Shown: positions 37,761 to 46,507, numbered from the stretch's first letter. The stretch: DNA of 64,000 bases from Comamonas phosphati (GCF_014637085.1 NZ_BMEU01000007.1:98135-162134); one strand, 5' to 3'. Numbers and translations: made by a program. The notes: a model not told the origin generated them from the sequence alone.

Positions 37761-37951
37761 GAATACGCGGCGGGATCCGAGCCCCGCCACGCGCACCTTG
37801 AAACTCTTGCCGCCAGCCACAGCCCCGGCTGGCGCCCATGCGTTGTTCATGGGAAAGCAGCCACTCTACCGGGACGGCTTCGCTGCGGCATCCACGCAGC
37901 CGTATACCGGCAATCCGGGGCCCGATATGGAAAGGCAGGCGCGTCGGAACG
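37761..37951. other. non-coding spacer between duplicated hairpins
   Basis: About 190 bases. On the minus strand the part next to 37761 (GTGCGCGTGGCGGGGC..) aligns with the sequence next to the uraA-side hairpin (GTGCGCGCGGTGGGCC..). No supportable gene. Confidence 0.5.
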
Positions 37952-37982
37952 AAAAAAACCGCTGCCCATTGCGGAGCAGCGG
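37952..37982 (-). terminator. terminator of the NCS2 permease gene
   Basis: Stem CCGCTGC / GCAGCGG with a 10-base loop and seven T residues on the minus strand, 53 bases past the permease stop. Confidence 0.85.
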
Positions 37983-38035
37983 CGGAATTCACGATGGAGC
38001 CAGGAGGCCCACCGCGCGCACTTTCAAGCAATTCC

Positions 38036-39526
38036 TCAGTGGCCGTGTGCAGCCGCTGCCGGAAGAATGGGGACCTCGTTGCCGTCCTTGTCGTAGATCC
38101 TGCCGTTCTCGACGCGGTCGCCGTCGGCCAGGGCCTCGAGCACGGACGGACTCAGGGCGCGGCCGTAGCCGGCTTCGAACACGGAAGGCTGGTCGGAATT
38201 GCCACGCTTGAAATGGTTGAACACCAGGTTCAGCACCACGGCGACCAAGGCGGCTGCACTGATGCCCGAATGGAAGATGGTGGCGAACCAGGCGGGAAAG
38301 TGCTCGTAGAACTTGGGCGCCACCACCGGCAGCAGGCCCGCGCCCACGGAGGTGGCCACGATGATCAGGTTCATGTTGTTGGCGTATTCCACCTTGGCCA
38401 GGGTGCGGATGCCGCTGGCCGCCACGGTGCCGAACAGCACCAGGCCCGCGCCGCCCAGCACCGAGGGAGGCACGCAGGCCACGATGCGCCCCATCACGGG
38501 CAGCACGCCGAACACGATCAGGATCAGGCCGCTGAAAGCCACCACGAAGCGGCTCTTGATGCCGGTCACGGCCACCAGGCCCACGTTCTGGGCGAAAGCG
38601 CTCTGCGTGAAGCCGCCGAAGATGGGGGCGATGATGCTGGAGAGCATGTCGGCGCGCAGGCCGTTGCCCAGGCGGCGGCCGTCCACGGGGCTGCCCACGA
38701 TCTCACCCACGGCCAGCACGTCGGCCGAGGTCTCCACCAGGATCACCAGGATCACGATGAACATGGAGATGGTTGCCGCCATGTCGAATGCCGGCCAGCC
38801 GAAGTGCAGCGGCGTGGGCACGGCCACGATGGGACCGTTGAACACCTGCGAGAAATCGGCCTTGCCCAGGAACACGGCGGTCACCGTACCCACCACGATG
38901 GCCAGCAGGACCGACAGGCGCGACAGTGCGGCACTGCCCAGCTTGCTGAACAGCAGCACCAGGAACAGCGACAGTCCGGCCAGACCCACATTGCCCATGC
39001 TGCCGTAGTCGGCCGCCCCGGCGTTGCCGCCCATGGCCCAGTGCGCAGCCACCGGCACCAGCGACATGCCGATCACGGTGATCACGCAGCCGTTGACCAG
39101 AGGGGGAAAGAATCTGGTGATCCGCGAAAAGACCGGAGCAATGATCAGGCCCAGGATCGAGGAATACATGACGGCGCCCAGCACGCCGCCGATGCCGCCG
39201 CCGGTATGCAGAATGCTGACCATGGTGGCCACGCCAGCGAACGACACGCCCTGCACCAGGGGCAGGCGGCAGCCGAAGAAGGGAATGCCCAGGGTCTGCA
39301 GCAAGGTGGCCACGCCGCCCATGAACAGGCAGGCAGTCACCAGCAGGCCGGCGTCGGCGGCCGACATGCCCGCGGCCTCCGCAACAATCAGTGGCACGGC
39401 CACGATGCCGCCATACATGGTCAGCACATGCTGCAGGCCATACATCAGATTGGCCCCAAGGCCCAGGTTTTCGTCTTCGGGTCTCTGCTGCGCAAAGCCC
39501 ATCGATGCGACGGAGTGATCGTTCAT
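38036..39526 (-). CDS. NCS2-family purine (xanthine/urate-type) permease
   Basis: Proton-coupled nucleobase transporter of the inner membrane. The 496 residues have about 12-14 hydrophobic spans, the early GLQHVLTMYGGIVAVPLI with the conserved QH, and the family signature QNVGLVAVTGIKSR. The TG in that motif resembles the xanthine/uric-acid subgroup rather than uracil permeases; exact substrate is not proven. A His- and charge-containing cytoplasmic tail ends the protein. ATG preceded by AAGGAG. Single-gene unit with its own terminator and a palindrome far upstream. Confidence 0.88.
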   Translation of the reverse strand: MNDHSVASMGFAQQRPEDENLGLGANLMYGLQHVLTMYGGIVAVPLIVAEAAGMSAADAGLLVTACLFMGGVATLLQTLGIPFFGCRLPLVQGVSFAGVATMVSILHTGGGIGGVLGAVMYSSILGLIIAPVFSRITRFFPPLVNGCVITVIGMSLVPVAAHWAMGGNAGAADYGSMGNVGLAGLSLFLVLLFSKLGSAALSRLSVLLAIVVGTVTAVFLGKADFSQVFNGPIVAVPTPLHFGWPAFDMAATISMFIVILVILVETSADVLAVGEIVGSPVDGRRLGNGLRADMLSSIIAPIFGGFTQSAFAQNVGLVAVTGIKSRFVVAFSGLILIVFGVLPVMGRIVACVPPSVLGGAGLVLFGTVAASGIRTLAKVEYANNMNLIIVATSVGAGLLPVVAPKFYEHFPAWFATIFHSGISAAALVAVVLNLVFNHFKRGNSDQPSVFEAGYGRALSPSVLEALADGDRVENGRIYDKDGNEVPILPAAAAHGH

Positions 39527-40132
39527 CGCTGTCTCCTTGTTGTTCCTGCTCTCAGGGGCTCTTTGGCCCCTTGTGCTTCAAATCCGGCGCTCGCGCCAAT
39601 CGGCCCGGGCCCGCACCCAAGCACAGTCCGGTTGGCAAGCGCCCCCGCGCCTGCCGAAAAATGTCTTTTGGAAGATGTCGCCTGGGCATGAATCCCAGAA
39701 GAGAGAACGGCTCTGCGACAACTCGGCAGGCTGTTTCGCCTGCTCCATGCGCGCCCGAATTTGACTGCTTGACGCTGCCATGCCGGCACCGACTGATGGG
39801 CACGACTGTACGTTGCAACGGCTCCAAAATTGTCTACAGTTTTGTATACAAAGAGCTGACTATAACGGCCAAAATTGCTGCCGGACAGCATGACCTGCAT
39901 GAATTGATGTAGTTCCATGCCTGGACATGCCCATCCACTTCATTCGCGGGAATAGAAAATGGGTGCGGGTGCTGGTCATCCTTGACCAGCATTCCACTCC
40001 GTGTTGATCGACATGCTTGATCTGACCACCGACAGCAACCGACCCATTGCAGCCCTTCGCGATTCGACAGGCGATGATCGCTATGCAAGGTTTACGGACC
40101 GTCGTTCAGGGTGCCGAAAATGTCGGCATTAC
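39527..40132. other. 606-base intergenic region upstream of the permease gene
   Basis: No gene I can support. It is less GC-rich from about 39830 onward and holds the palindrome at 39841..39852. Confidence 0.5.
39841..39852. promoter_or_regulatory. perfect 12-bp palindrome, possible GntR-type operator
   Basis: TTTGTATACAAA, with a related TTGTCTACA just before it. On the minus strand a TATAGT (-10-like) lies just upstream of it, so a bound repressor could block permease transcription. TTGTATACAA is typical of GntR-family sites; assignment is inference. Confidence 0.4.
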
Positions 40133-40678
40133 TCATGATGGCTTCACACCAATGGGCTGATCGAAGATCAAGCAGGTTGTGGTCGCGTGGGCATACAACT
40201 TCCCATCAGGTCCAACGATGCGCCCCTCGGCTGTGGCGACCTGTCGCCCGGCGTGGATCACCTTGCCCTCCGCACGCACCAACGGCACCGCGTCGGTCAA
40301 CGCACGCACCATGTTCACTTTCAGCTCCAGGGTGGTGTAGGCTTTGCCCGCCGGCAAGGTCGTGTGAATGGCGCAACCCACTGCAGAGTCGAGCAAGGTC
40401 GCAAACCAGCCTCCATGCACCGTGCCCAGCGGGTTGTAGTGACGACGCTTTGGGCTTCCCTGAAAAACGGCCTCCCCTGGGGTCATGCGTATGGGAACAA
40501 AGTCGAGCGTTTCCCCAATTGGAGCCGGGGACAGATCCCCTGCAAAGATGGCCTCGAACATTTCCATGCCGGAACGACTAGCGACACTGTCGTGCGGCCC
40601 GGTATCCACAGCTCTTAGATGAGCACGCACCGCAGCTTCATCCGCTCGCCAACTCTCGATAACCTGATCCACAGACAT
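40133..40678 (-). CDS. PaaI-family hotdog thioesterase
   Basis: Predicted acyl-CoA thioesterase. The 181 residues include the hotdog active-site segment NPLGTVHGGWFATLLDSAVG (about 93-112), then LELKVNMVRAL and VIHAGRQVATAEGRIV. The start MSVDQVIESW was chosen because a near-perfect AAGGAGG lies five bases before it; longer starts lack this. Divergent from the MarR gene, with two palindromes between; it may be a MarR target. Substrate unknown. Confidence 0.87.
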   Translation of the reverse strand: MSVDQVIESWRADEAAVRAHLRAVDTGPHDSVASRSGMEMFEAIFAGDLSPAPIGETLDFVPIRMTPGEAVFQGSPKRRHYNPLGTVHGGWFATLLDSAVGCAIHTTLPAGKAYTTLELKVNMVRALTDAVPLVRAEGKVIHAGRQVATAEGRIVGPDGKLYAHATTTCLIFDQPIGVKPS

Positions 40679-40702
40679 TCCAGCCTCCTTCATTTTTAAA
40701 AC

Positions 40703-40729
40703 TTGTAATTGCAACAGTTGTAATTACAA
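40703..40729. promoter_or_regulatory. tandem MarR-type operators over divergent promoters
   Basis: TTGTAATTGCAA (40703..40714, one mismatch from a perfect palindrome) and TTGTAATTACAA (40718..40729, perfect), 15 bp apart centre to centre. On the plus strand TTGTAA (40703) and TACAAT (40725) form a -35/-10 pair with a 16-bp spacer for marR; on the minus strand TTGTAA..TACAAG can drive the thioesterase. Both promoters are covered, fitting MarR autorepression. Confidence 0.7.
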
Positions 40730-40737
40730 TATATCAA

Positions 40738-41199
40738 ATGAAGAACAGCATCAAGCCCCAGGGTTGCACTAACCTGAAGTTGCGCCAACTCAGTCGTATC
40801 GTGACCAGGCACTACGACCACTTTTTTGCGGAGGTGGGCTTGAAGATCACGCAGTATTCCCTGCTATCCCACGTCGTCAAACTGGGGCCGATACGGCCGG
40901 TGGATCTGGCCAAGCGCATGCAGATGGACGCCTCAACATTGACGCGCAATCTTCAGCCGCTGGCGGCGATGGGCTTGCTGACGATTGGCGCTGGAGCCGA
41001 TGCACGCAGTCGTTTAGTCGCCGCAACAGAAACCGGCGTGTCCAAACAGGCACAAGCACAACAGGCTTGGAAGGCCGCACAGCTTGCTTTGAACGCGCAG
41101 TTGGGGACGGAACGTGTGGCGGCGCTGCATGATCTACTCGATTCCTGCATTGAATGCCTTGACGGCGATGAGGAAGGCAACGATGCACAAACCGACTGA
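40738..41199 (+). CDS. MarR family transcriptional regulator
   Basis: Winged-helix repressor likely acting on its own operon and the divergent thioesterase. The 153 residues contain GLKITQYSLLSHVVKLGPI, the recognition region LAKRMQMDASTLTRNLQPLAAMGLLTI and the wing DARSRLVAATETG. The ATG lies only seven bases after a TACAAT -10 element and has no Shine-Dalgarno, so the mRNA may be leaderless. The efflux gene downstream overlaps its 3' end by 17 bases. The ligand is unknown. Confidence 0.9.
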   Translation: MKNSIKPQGCTNLKLRQLSRIVTRHYDHFFAEVGLKITQYSLLSHVVKLGPIRPVDLAKRMQMDASTLTRNLQPLAAMGLLTIGAGADARSRLVAATETGVSKQAQAQQAWKAAQLALNAQLGTERVAALHDLLDSCIECLDGDEEGNDAQTD

Positions 41200-42367
41200 G
41201 TCCACTAAATCCCTGTCCGGCGAATTGCTGCTGATGCTCGCTGGACTGGCGGCGCTGGGATCGTTGGCTACCAATATCATCCTGCCGGCCTTCCCTTCCA
41301 TGGGCGCCGAGCTTGGGACATCTGTCAAAGACCTTAGCGCCACCCTGAGCACCTTCTTTGTGGCTTTCGCGTTGGGTCAGCTTTTCGTGGGACCGTTGTC
41401 GGATCGCTTTGGACGCACACCCCTGGTGGTATCCGGTTTGTGCGTGTTTGTGGTCGGTAGCGCGGTATGTGCCTTTGCTACAAACCTTCCTCAGCTCATC
41501 GTCGGCCGAGTGATTCAAGCCCTTGGCGTTTGTGCTACGTCCGTCCTATCGCGTGCGATTGCCCGAGACCTGTTTGAAGGCGATGCCCTCGCTCGTGCGC
41601 TTTCGCTGGTCATGGTCGCCATGGCAGCTGCACCCGGTTTTTCTCCACTACTGGGCGGTGTCTTCAATAGCTTTTTGGGCTGGCGCGCAACCTTTGGCGT
41701 TGTCGGGGTGCTCGCCATCTTGCTGGGTATCCACTATGTGTCGAGGCTTGGCGAGACCCATAGCTCCGACTTACGCCGGCCGTTGGCGCTTAGTGCTGTA
41801 ACTGCGACCTACAAAGCACTCTTGACTGACCGCCGTTTCATTGCACCAGCAATGTCTGTCAGCTTGGTCTTGGGCTCGCTGTATCTGTTTTTTGCAATGG
41901 CACCGGCCATCTTGATGGAAGGCTTTGGTTTTTCGCCCTTGCAACTCGCACTTTTTTTCGCGTCTACCGTATTTGTTGTCTTTGGCGCTGGTCTGCTCGC
42001 TCCTCGGCTTGCGCATCGCTTTGGCGCACTGCGCGCTGCCCGTGCAGGTATCGCCATCGCCTTTGCCGCTGGTGCGACCCTGCTGGCAGCCCCAGAGCAG
42101 GTGTACTACTTTTCAGCTGCGTTGACAGTGTTTTTGATTGGAATGGGCCTGATCAATCCCTTGGGAACTGCCGTGACCCTGCAGCCCTTTGGGCAAAACG
42201 CCGGGGCAGCCTCTGCTTTACTGGGCTTCCTGCAAATGGGCTGTGCTGCTATCTCCATTGCGATTACCTCCGCACTGCCGCTTTCACCCTACTTGGCATT
42301 CAGCGCTGTTATCGCCACCAGCATGCTGATGGCTTTGGTGACGTTTGGGGCCGCGGTAAAGCGCTGA
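41183..42367 (+). CDS. Bcr/CflA-type drug-efflux MFS transporter
   Basis: Twelve-span proton-driven efflux protein. The 394 residues include the family's early TNIILPAFPSMGAELG, motif A GPLSDRFGRTPLVVSGL, RVIQALGVCATSVLSRAIARD (resembling motif C of DHA1 transporters) and MAAAPGFSPLLGGVF. The start MHKPTEST was chosen for AGGAAGG upstream and overlap with marR, which implies translational coupling. Controlled presumably by the MarR protein. A remnant TetR gene is convergent and downstream. Substrate not predictable. Confidence 0.9.
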   Translation: MHKPTESTKSLSGELLLMLAGLAALGSLATNIILPAFPSMGAELGTSVKDLSATLSTFFVAFALGQLFVGPLSDRFGRTPLVVSGLCVFVVGSAVCAFATNLPQLIVGRVIQALGVCATSVLSRAIARDLFEGDALARALSLVMVAMAAAPGFSPLLGGVFNSFLGWRATFGVVGVLAILLGIHYVSRLGETHSSDLRRPLALSAVTATYKALLTDRRFIAPAMSVSLVLGSLYLFFAMAPAILMEGFGFSPLQLALFFASTVFVVFGAGLLAPRLAHRFGALRAARAGIAIAFAAGATLLAAPEQVYYFSAALTVFLIGMGLINPLGTAVTLQPFGQNAGAASALLGFLQMGCAAISIAITSALPLSPYLAFSAVIATSMLMALVTFGAAVKR

Positions 42368-42377
42368 ACGCCAAAGT

Positions 42378-42902
42378 TCAGGCGACATCAGGTTGATCGG
42401 CATGAGTCGCAGCGGGAGGTGGTACGCCTTCTTGCTCCGCCAACGCACCAAGGATCTTGTCCCGACACACAGCCAAGATTTCGTCCGCAAGTGGCGAATC
42501 ATCGGGACAGGCTCGTGACATGACCAAGGCTCCGACGATATGCGCAAAGGTGTCGATGGCCTTGGCTCGTGCCTCGTCACTTCCTGCTCGCTCCGAGGTC
42601 GAACACTCCTGCTCAAGGGCCTGCAGCAAGCTTTCGATGCCTGCAGCAAATTTCGTCTTGACCTCCTGCGTCTGGCGCGCTGCATCGGAGCCTAGGGCGG
42701 CCATTGTGCAGCCTGTCGCCCGATTGTCACGATGCTCACGAGATAGATAGCCAACTAGCACCTCAGCGAGAGCCTCAGCGTGGCAATTTGCACAGTGGGA
42801 ATTCAGGCAAAGCGCCTCGCTAAGTTGGTGTCTGCATCGGCCGACATCGAGCAGCCAGAAGTCGATGACGGCTCTCAGCGTGAACCTGCCGTTCGCGGCC
42901 AC
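42378..42902 (-). pseudogene. TetR-family regulator lacking its DNA-binding domain
   Basis: The 174-residue frame matches only the ligand-binding part of a TetR regulator: EALAEVLVGYLSREHRDN, GCTMAALGSDAARQ, and a helical C-terminus ending ALAEQEGV. The roughly 55-residue helix-turn-helix expected before this is absent from all frames I read upstream (to 43033), and the only start is GTG with no clear ribosome site. It is probably a 5'-deleted remnant. Adjacent to, and convergent with, the MFS efflux gene. Confidence 0.7.
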
Positions 42903-43033
42903 GCGCCGGACGACAGCTTCTGGCCGAACTCAACCGGTCACAACCAGCAGACTGGTCAGTGATGGCCGGCACAGGTGGTCAGCTCAGCCGGAATACGCAG
43001 ATAGGCGGGGAAACGGCCGCTCGGCGCCGCAGT

Positions 43034-43573
43034 TCAGTCGTTTTCCTGCGCGTCGATGCCGGGAAACAGCACCTCGGTGAAGCCGAACTGCGTGAAGTCC
43101 CTCATCCGCATGGGATAGAGCTTGCCCCACAGGTGGTCGCACTCATGCTGCACCACGCGCGCATGAAAACCCTCGACCGTGCGATCGATTGGCTCGCCCC
43201 AGACATCGAAGCCCGTGTAGCGCACCTGGCTCCAGCGCGGCACCATGCCGCGCATGCCCGGTACCGACAGGCAGCCTTCCCAGTCGAGCTGCTCGTCCGC
43301 CCCTATCGGCGTGATCACCGGATTGATCAGCACCGTGCGGGGAACAATGGGTGCCTGTGGATAACGGGGATTGGGCTGGCCCGAGCCAAACACCACCATC
43401 TGCAGATCCACGCCGATCTGGGGTGCCGCCAGGCCCGCACCGTTGGCGGCACGCATGGTGTCCAGCAAATCGGTGAGCAGCAGGTGCAGTTCGTCGGTAT
43501 CGAACTCCGTGACGGGCTGGGCGATGCGCAGCAGGCGCGGATCACCCATCTTCAAAATGGTGCGAACAGTCAT
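43034..43573 (-). CDS. def: peptide deformylase
   Basis: Fe/Zn enzyme that removes the formyl group from nascent proteins; acts before Map. The 179 residues have all three family motifs: [20 protein letters not shown] (metal Cys) and [13 protein letters not shown] (two metal His and Glu). The start [15 protein letters not shown] matches family N-termini; in-frame upstream starts exist but none has a convincing ribosome site. It is divergent from the tRNA-Asn cluster, and the usual fmt partner is not adjacent. Confidence 0.95.
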   Translation of the reverse strand: MTVRTILKMGDPRLLRIAQPVTEFDTDELHLLLTDLLDTMRAANGAGLAAPQIGVDLQMVVFGSGQPNPRYPQAPIVPRTVLINPVITPIGADEQLDWEGCLSVPGMRGMVPRWSQVRYTGFDVWGEPIDRTVEGFHARVVQHECDHLWGKLYPMRMRDFTQFGFTEVLFPGIDAQEND

Positions 43574-43760
43574 GATGGAAGCAAGCAGTGAACAGAAGCG
43601 GCCTGCCCGGAGACGGGCATCGGCCATGGCTTGAGCATAGCGCCCATCAAGCGGTGCGCCGGGCATGCAGATCCGCCACTCCGAAGTGGCGGCCCGGCAA
43701 GTTCCCACACATCTTCTTTGGAAAATCACCGCGACCTCTCTCGGCCGTCTTTTTACGTTC

Positions 43761-43766
43761 TATAAT
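43761..43766 (+). promoter_or_regulatory. -10 element of the tRNA-Asn cluster
   Basis: Consensus TATAAT 12 bases before the first tRNA-Asn. No -35 consensus is obvious. The later three copies lack a matching element, so all four are likely one transcript. Confidence 0.7.
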
Positions 43767-43777
43767 CCTGGTCTTCT

Positions 43778-43853
43778 TCCTCAATAGCTCAGTCGGTAGA
43801 GCGCCGGACTGTTAATCCGTAGGTCCCTGGTTCGAGCCCAGGTTGAGGAGCCA
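43778..43853 (+). tRNA. tRNA-Asn(GTT), copy 1
   Basis: 76 nt with CCA encoded: acceptor TCCTCAA/TTGAGGA, anticodon loop CTGTTAA giving GTT, T-loop TTCGAGC. Confidence 0.97.
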
Positions 43854-43901
43854 AGAATTCATCCGCCCTGCAATCGTTCAGGGCATTGTCAACCGACATC
43901 T

Positions 43902-43977
43902 TCCTCAATAGCTCAGTCGGTAGAGCGCCGGACTGTTAATCCGTAGGTCCCTGGTTCGAGCCCAGGTTGAGGAGCCA
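43902..43977 (+). tRNA. tRNA-Asn(GTT), copy 2
   Basis: Same 76-nt sequence as copy 1. The 48-base spacer before it contains CCGCCCTGCAATCGTTCAGGGC, repeated between all four copies. Confidence 0.97.
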
Positions 43978-44024
43978 AAATTCATCCGCCCTGCAATCGT
44001 TCAGGGCACCGTCATCCGACACAT

Positions 44025-44100
44025 TCCTCAATAGCTCAGTCGGTAGAGCGCCGGACTGTTAATCCGTAGGTCCCTGGTTCGAGCCCAGGTTGAGGAGCCA
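44025..44100 (+). tRNA. tRNA-Asn(GTT), copy 3
   Basis: Same sequence and spacer arrangement as copies 1 and 2. Confidence 0.97.
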
Positions 44101-44148
44101 AGACTTCATCCGCCCTGCAATCGTTCAGGGCACCGTCATCCGACATCT

Positions 44149-44224
44149 TCCTCAATAGCTCAGTCGGTAGAGCGCCGGACTGTTAATCCGTAGGTCCCTG
44201 GTTCGAGCCCAGGTTGAGGAGCCA
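44149..44224 (+). tRNA. tRNA-Asn(GTT), copy 4
   Basis: Last of four tandem copies; followed directly by a terminator. Confidence 0.97.
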
Positions 44225-44231
44225 GATTAAA

Positions 44232-44264
44232 AAGCCTGCATGTTTTGCACATACAGGCTTTTTC
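44232..44264. terminator. terminator of the tRNA-Asn cluster, shared with the convergent small gene
   Basis: Stem AAGCCTGCATGT / ACATACAGGCTT (one mismatch) with a 5-base loop, T-tract on the plus side and A-run on the other, so it can work in both directions. Confidence 0.88.
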
Positions 44265-44290
44265 CTTTTCCGCGACACTAACCGGCCACC

Positions 44291-44602
44291 TCAAGCCGCT
44301 CGCACCACGGCGGCAGGCTGCACGGCCGTACCGTCCATGGCCACAGGCTTCGGGGGTGCATATCCATACACCTGATGCCGGTGCGGCACTTCCGGCACGC
44401 GCCGCTCGCCATGCTCCCAGGCGCGCAGCTCATCTTCCAGGCGGGCAGCGCGCTCGGCATACATCTCGGCCGAGGACTGGTAATACTCGGCCGCAATCGA
44501 GTGCTCCAGCATCGCCATGCGGGCCTCCTGCAAGTAGGCCCGCGTACGGCGGATATAGCGCGGCTCGGCAAGGCTTCCACCAAAAATCCTGCTGAAAAAC
44601 AT
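44291..44602 (-). CDS. small hypothetical protein (103 aa)
   Basis: Not recognised. Supported as a real gene by AAGGAGG eight bases before the ATG and by a shared terminator downstream. The protein starts MFFSRIFGGSLAEPRYIRR and has a predicted helical, charged middle (ARMAMLEHSIAAEYYQSSAE, then AERAARLEDELRAWEHGERR) that may form a coiled coil, and a Pro/Val-rich tail. No signal peptide or membrane span. Located between the tRNA-Asn cluster and aat. Confidence 0.65.
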   Translation of the reverse strand: MFFSRIFGGSLAEPRYIRRTRAYLQEARMAMLEHSIAAEYYQSSAEMYAERAARLEDELRAWEHGERRVPEVPHRHQVYGYAPPKPVAMDGTAVQPAAVVRAA

Positions 44603-44822
44603 CGCACACCCTCCTTGCCTGGCAGCGGAAGCATGAATTTGCTATCCATTTCTCCAAGCCATGGTTTCAGACTAATACCAAAACCCGGCCATCATCTGTC
44701 CCCGGGCGCGACTTCAGCACGTAGGAGCCAGACCTACCGGGTTTGTCTGCAGTCCGCTTCAACCGCCGCGGATCGCGCCAGCTGTGCAAGACTTGGAGCT
44801 GTTCGCACTGCCCAACTCCCGC

Positions 44823-45557
44823 ATGTCCCACACCCTGCCCTGGCTGCAGCCAGAAGAAGAGTTTCCCCCGATCCACACCACCTGGGGCAAGCATGACCCC
44901 ATTCCAGGCCTGCTGGCAGCCGGCGGTGCACTGGACGCCAAGCATTTGCGCGCCGCCTACCGGCAAGGCATTTTTCCCTGGTTCAGCGAGGGGCAGCCCG
45001 TGCTCTGGTGGTCGCCCGATCCCCGCATGGTGCTGCAGACGGCACGGTTTCGCCTGCACCGCAGCTTGCGCAAGACGTTGCAGCATTTCAGAGCCCAACC
45101 GCATTGCGAAATCCGCATGGACAGCGCGTTCACCACCGTCATGCGGCACTGCGCCCAGACGCCGCGCGCGGGGCAGAGCGGCACCTGGATCATGGAAGAC
45201 ATTGTGCAGGCCTATACCGAATTGCACGAACAGGGCTCAGCCCACAGCGTGGAAACCTGGGTGGACGGAAAGCTGGTGGGCGGGCTGTATTGCGTCGCGC
45301 TCGGCCATGCGGTTTTTGGCGAATCCATGTTCGCCCACGCCAGCGATGCTTCCAAGATCGCTTTGGCTGCGCTGGTTGCGTTCTGCCGGGCGCACGACGT
45401 GCCGCAAATCGACTGCCAGCAGGCCACGGCACACCTGGCGTTCATGGGTGCCCGGGAGATTCCACGCGCGCAATTCCTGCAGACGGTCGCCGAACAGCGC
45501 AGCCTCCCCGATATGCACTGGAACTTCTCCCCCCTATACTGGAACCAACTGTTTTGA
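44823..45557 (+). CDS. aat: leucyl/phenylalanyl-tRNA--protein transferase
   Basis: Adds Leu or Phe from tRNA to proteins with N-terminal Arg or Lys, marking them for ClpAP. The 244 residues contain the Aat signatures [56 protein letters not shown] and GESMF. Start [16 protein letters not shown] is the family-like N-terminus; an in-frame GTG at 44784 would add 13 residues. It is followed after 59 bases by bpt, the other N-end-rule transferase, and both probably form one operon. Confidence 0.95.
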   Translation: MSHTLPWLQPEEEFPPIHTTWGKHDPIPGLLAAGGALDAKHLRAAYRQGIFPWFSEGQPVLWWSPDPRMVLQTARFRLHRSLRKTLQHFRAQPHCEIRMDSAFTTVMRHCAQTPRAGQSGTWIMEDIVQAYTELHEQGSAHSVETWVDGKLVGGLYCVALGHAVFGESMFAHASDASKIALAALVAFCRAHDVPQIDCQQATAHLAFMGAREIPRAQFLQTVAEQRSLPDMHWNFSPLYWNQLF

Positions 45558-45616
45558 GGCACAACCGGCCGCGAGAATCAACGGCCTGGAATGCCGCCGG
45601 CTGCAGCACACCCGCC

Positions 45617-46357
45617 ATGACGCACCCGAACGATTTGCCACTGCACGCGCTGCAGTTCTATGCCACGGCCGCCTACCCTTGCAGCTATCTGCCGGGGCGC
45701 ATGGCGCGATCGCAGGTCGCCACGCCCAGCCACCTGATCCAGAATGCCGCCTACTCCGAACTCGTGAGCCTGGGTTTTCGCCGTAGCGGCATGTTCACCT
45801 ACCGCCCTTACTGCGACGGCTGCCGCGCCTGCATTCCCTTGCGTATCCTGGCCCAGGAGTTCAAACCCAGCCGCAACCAGCGCCGCGCGGCAACGCAGCA
45901 TGGCCGGTTGCAGACCTCCATACAGCGCCTGCACTACTCGGACGAGCATTACCAGCTCTATCTGCGCTACCAGCAGCACCGCCACAGCGGCGGCGGCATG
46001 GACCACGACAGCGTCGACCAATACACCCAGTTCCTGCTGCAAAGCCGCGTCAACTCCCGGCTGGTCGAGTTTCGCGAACCCGCAAGCGACAATGCTCCCG
46101 GCACGCTGAAGATGGTGTCCATCCTGGACGTGCTGGAAGACGGGCTGTCCGCTGTCTACACCTTCTACGAGCCAGAGGACCATGCCAGCTATGGCACGTT
46201 CAACGTGCTGTGGCAGATCGATCAGGCCCGCGCCATGGGCCTGCCTTACGTCTACCTGGGCTACTGGATCACCGAAAGCCCCAAGATGAACTACAAGGCC
46301 AGATTCCTGCCGCACGAGATCCGCCAGCAGGAGCAGTGGATACGCGTTGATCGCTGA
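45617..46357 (+). CDS. bpt: aspartate/glutamate leucyltransferase (Bpt)
   Basis: Adds Leu from tRNA to proteins with N-terminal Asp or Glu, extending the bacterial N-degron pathway. The 246 residues have the N-terminal ATE domain with its Cys cluster ([29 protein letters not shown]) and the GNAT-like C-terminal ATE domain ([39 protein letters not shown]). Length fits the bacterial form, not the longer eukaryotic ATE1. It is directly downstream of aat, the usual arrangement in proteobacteria. Confidence 0.95.
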   Translation: MTHPNDLPLHALQFYATAAYPCSYLPGRMARSQVATPSHLIQNAAYSELVSLGFRRSGMFTYRPYCDGCRACIPLRILAQEFKPSRNQRRAATQHGRLQTSIQRLHYSDEHYQLYLRYQQHRHSGGGMDHDSVDQYTQFLLQSRVNSRLVEFREPASDNAPGTLKMVSILDVLEDGLSAVYTFYEPEDHASYGTFNVLWQIDQARAMGLPYVYLGYWITESPKMNYKARFLPHEIRQQEQWIRVDR

Positions 46358-46507
46358 TGGCACCAGCGTATTGGCCACCTGCCTTCACGCCCAACCCGGG
46401 AATTCGCGGCGAAAACGCCGTATTGTGCATGGCATGAGCCGCAATGCCATGGCCTCGCCTGCGATGCGCCGCTAAAATGACCAGCTCCCGAAACGCATCT
46501 CCACCGT

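Noticed and set aside
39834-40088. 84-residue minus-strand frame upstream of the permease
   Set aside because: Cys/Ser-rich translation, no ribosome site, no recognisable domain; it covers the palindrome and likely promoter.
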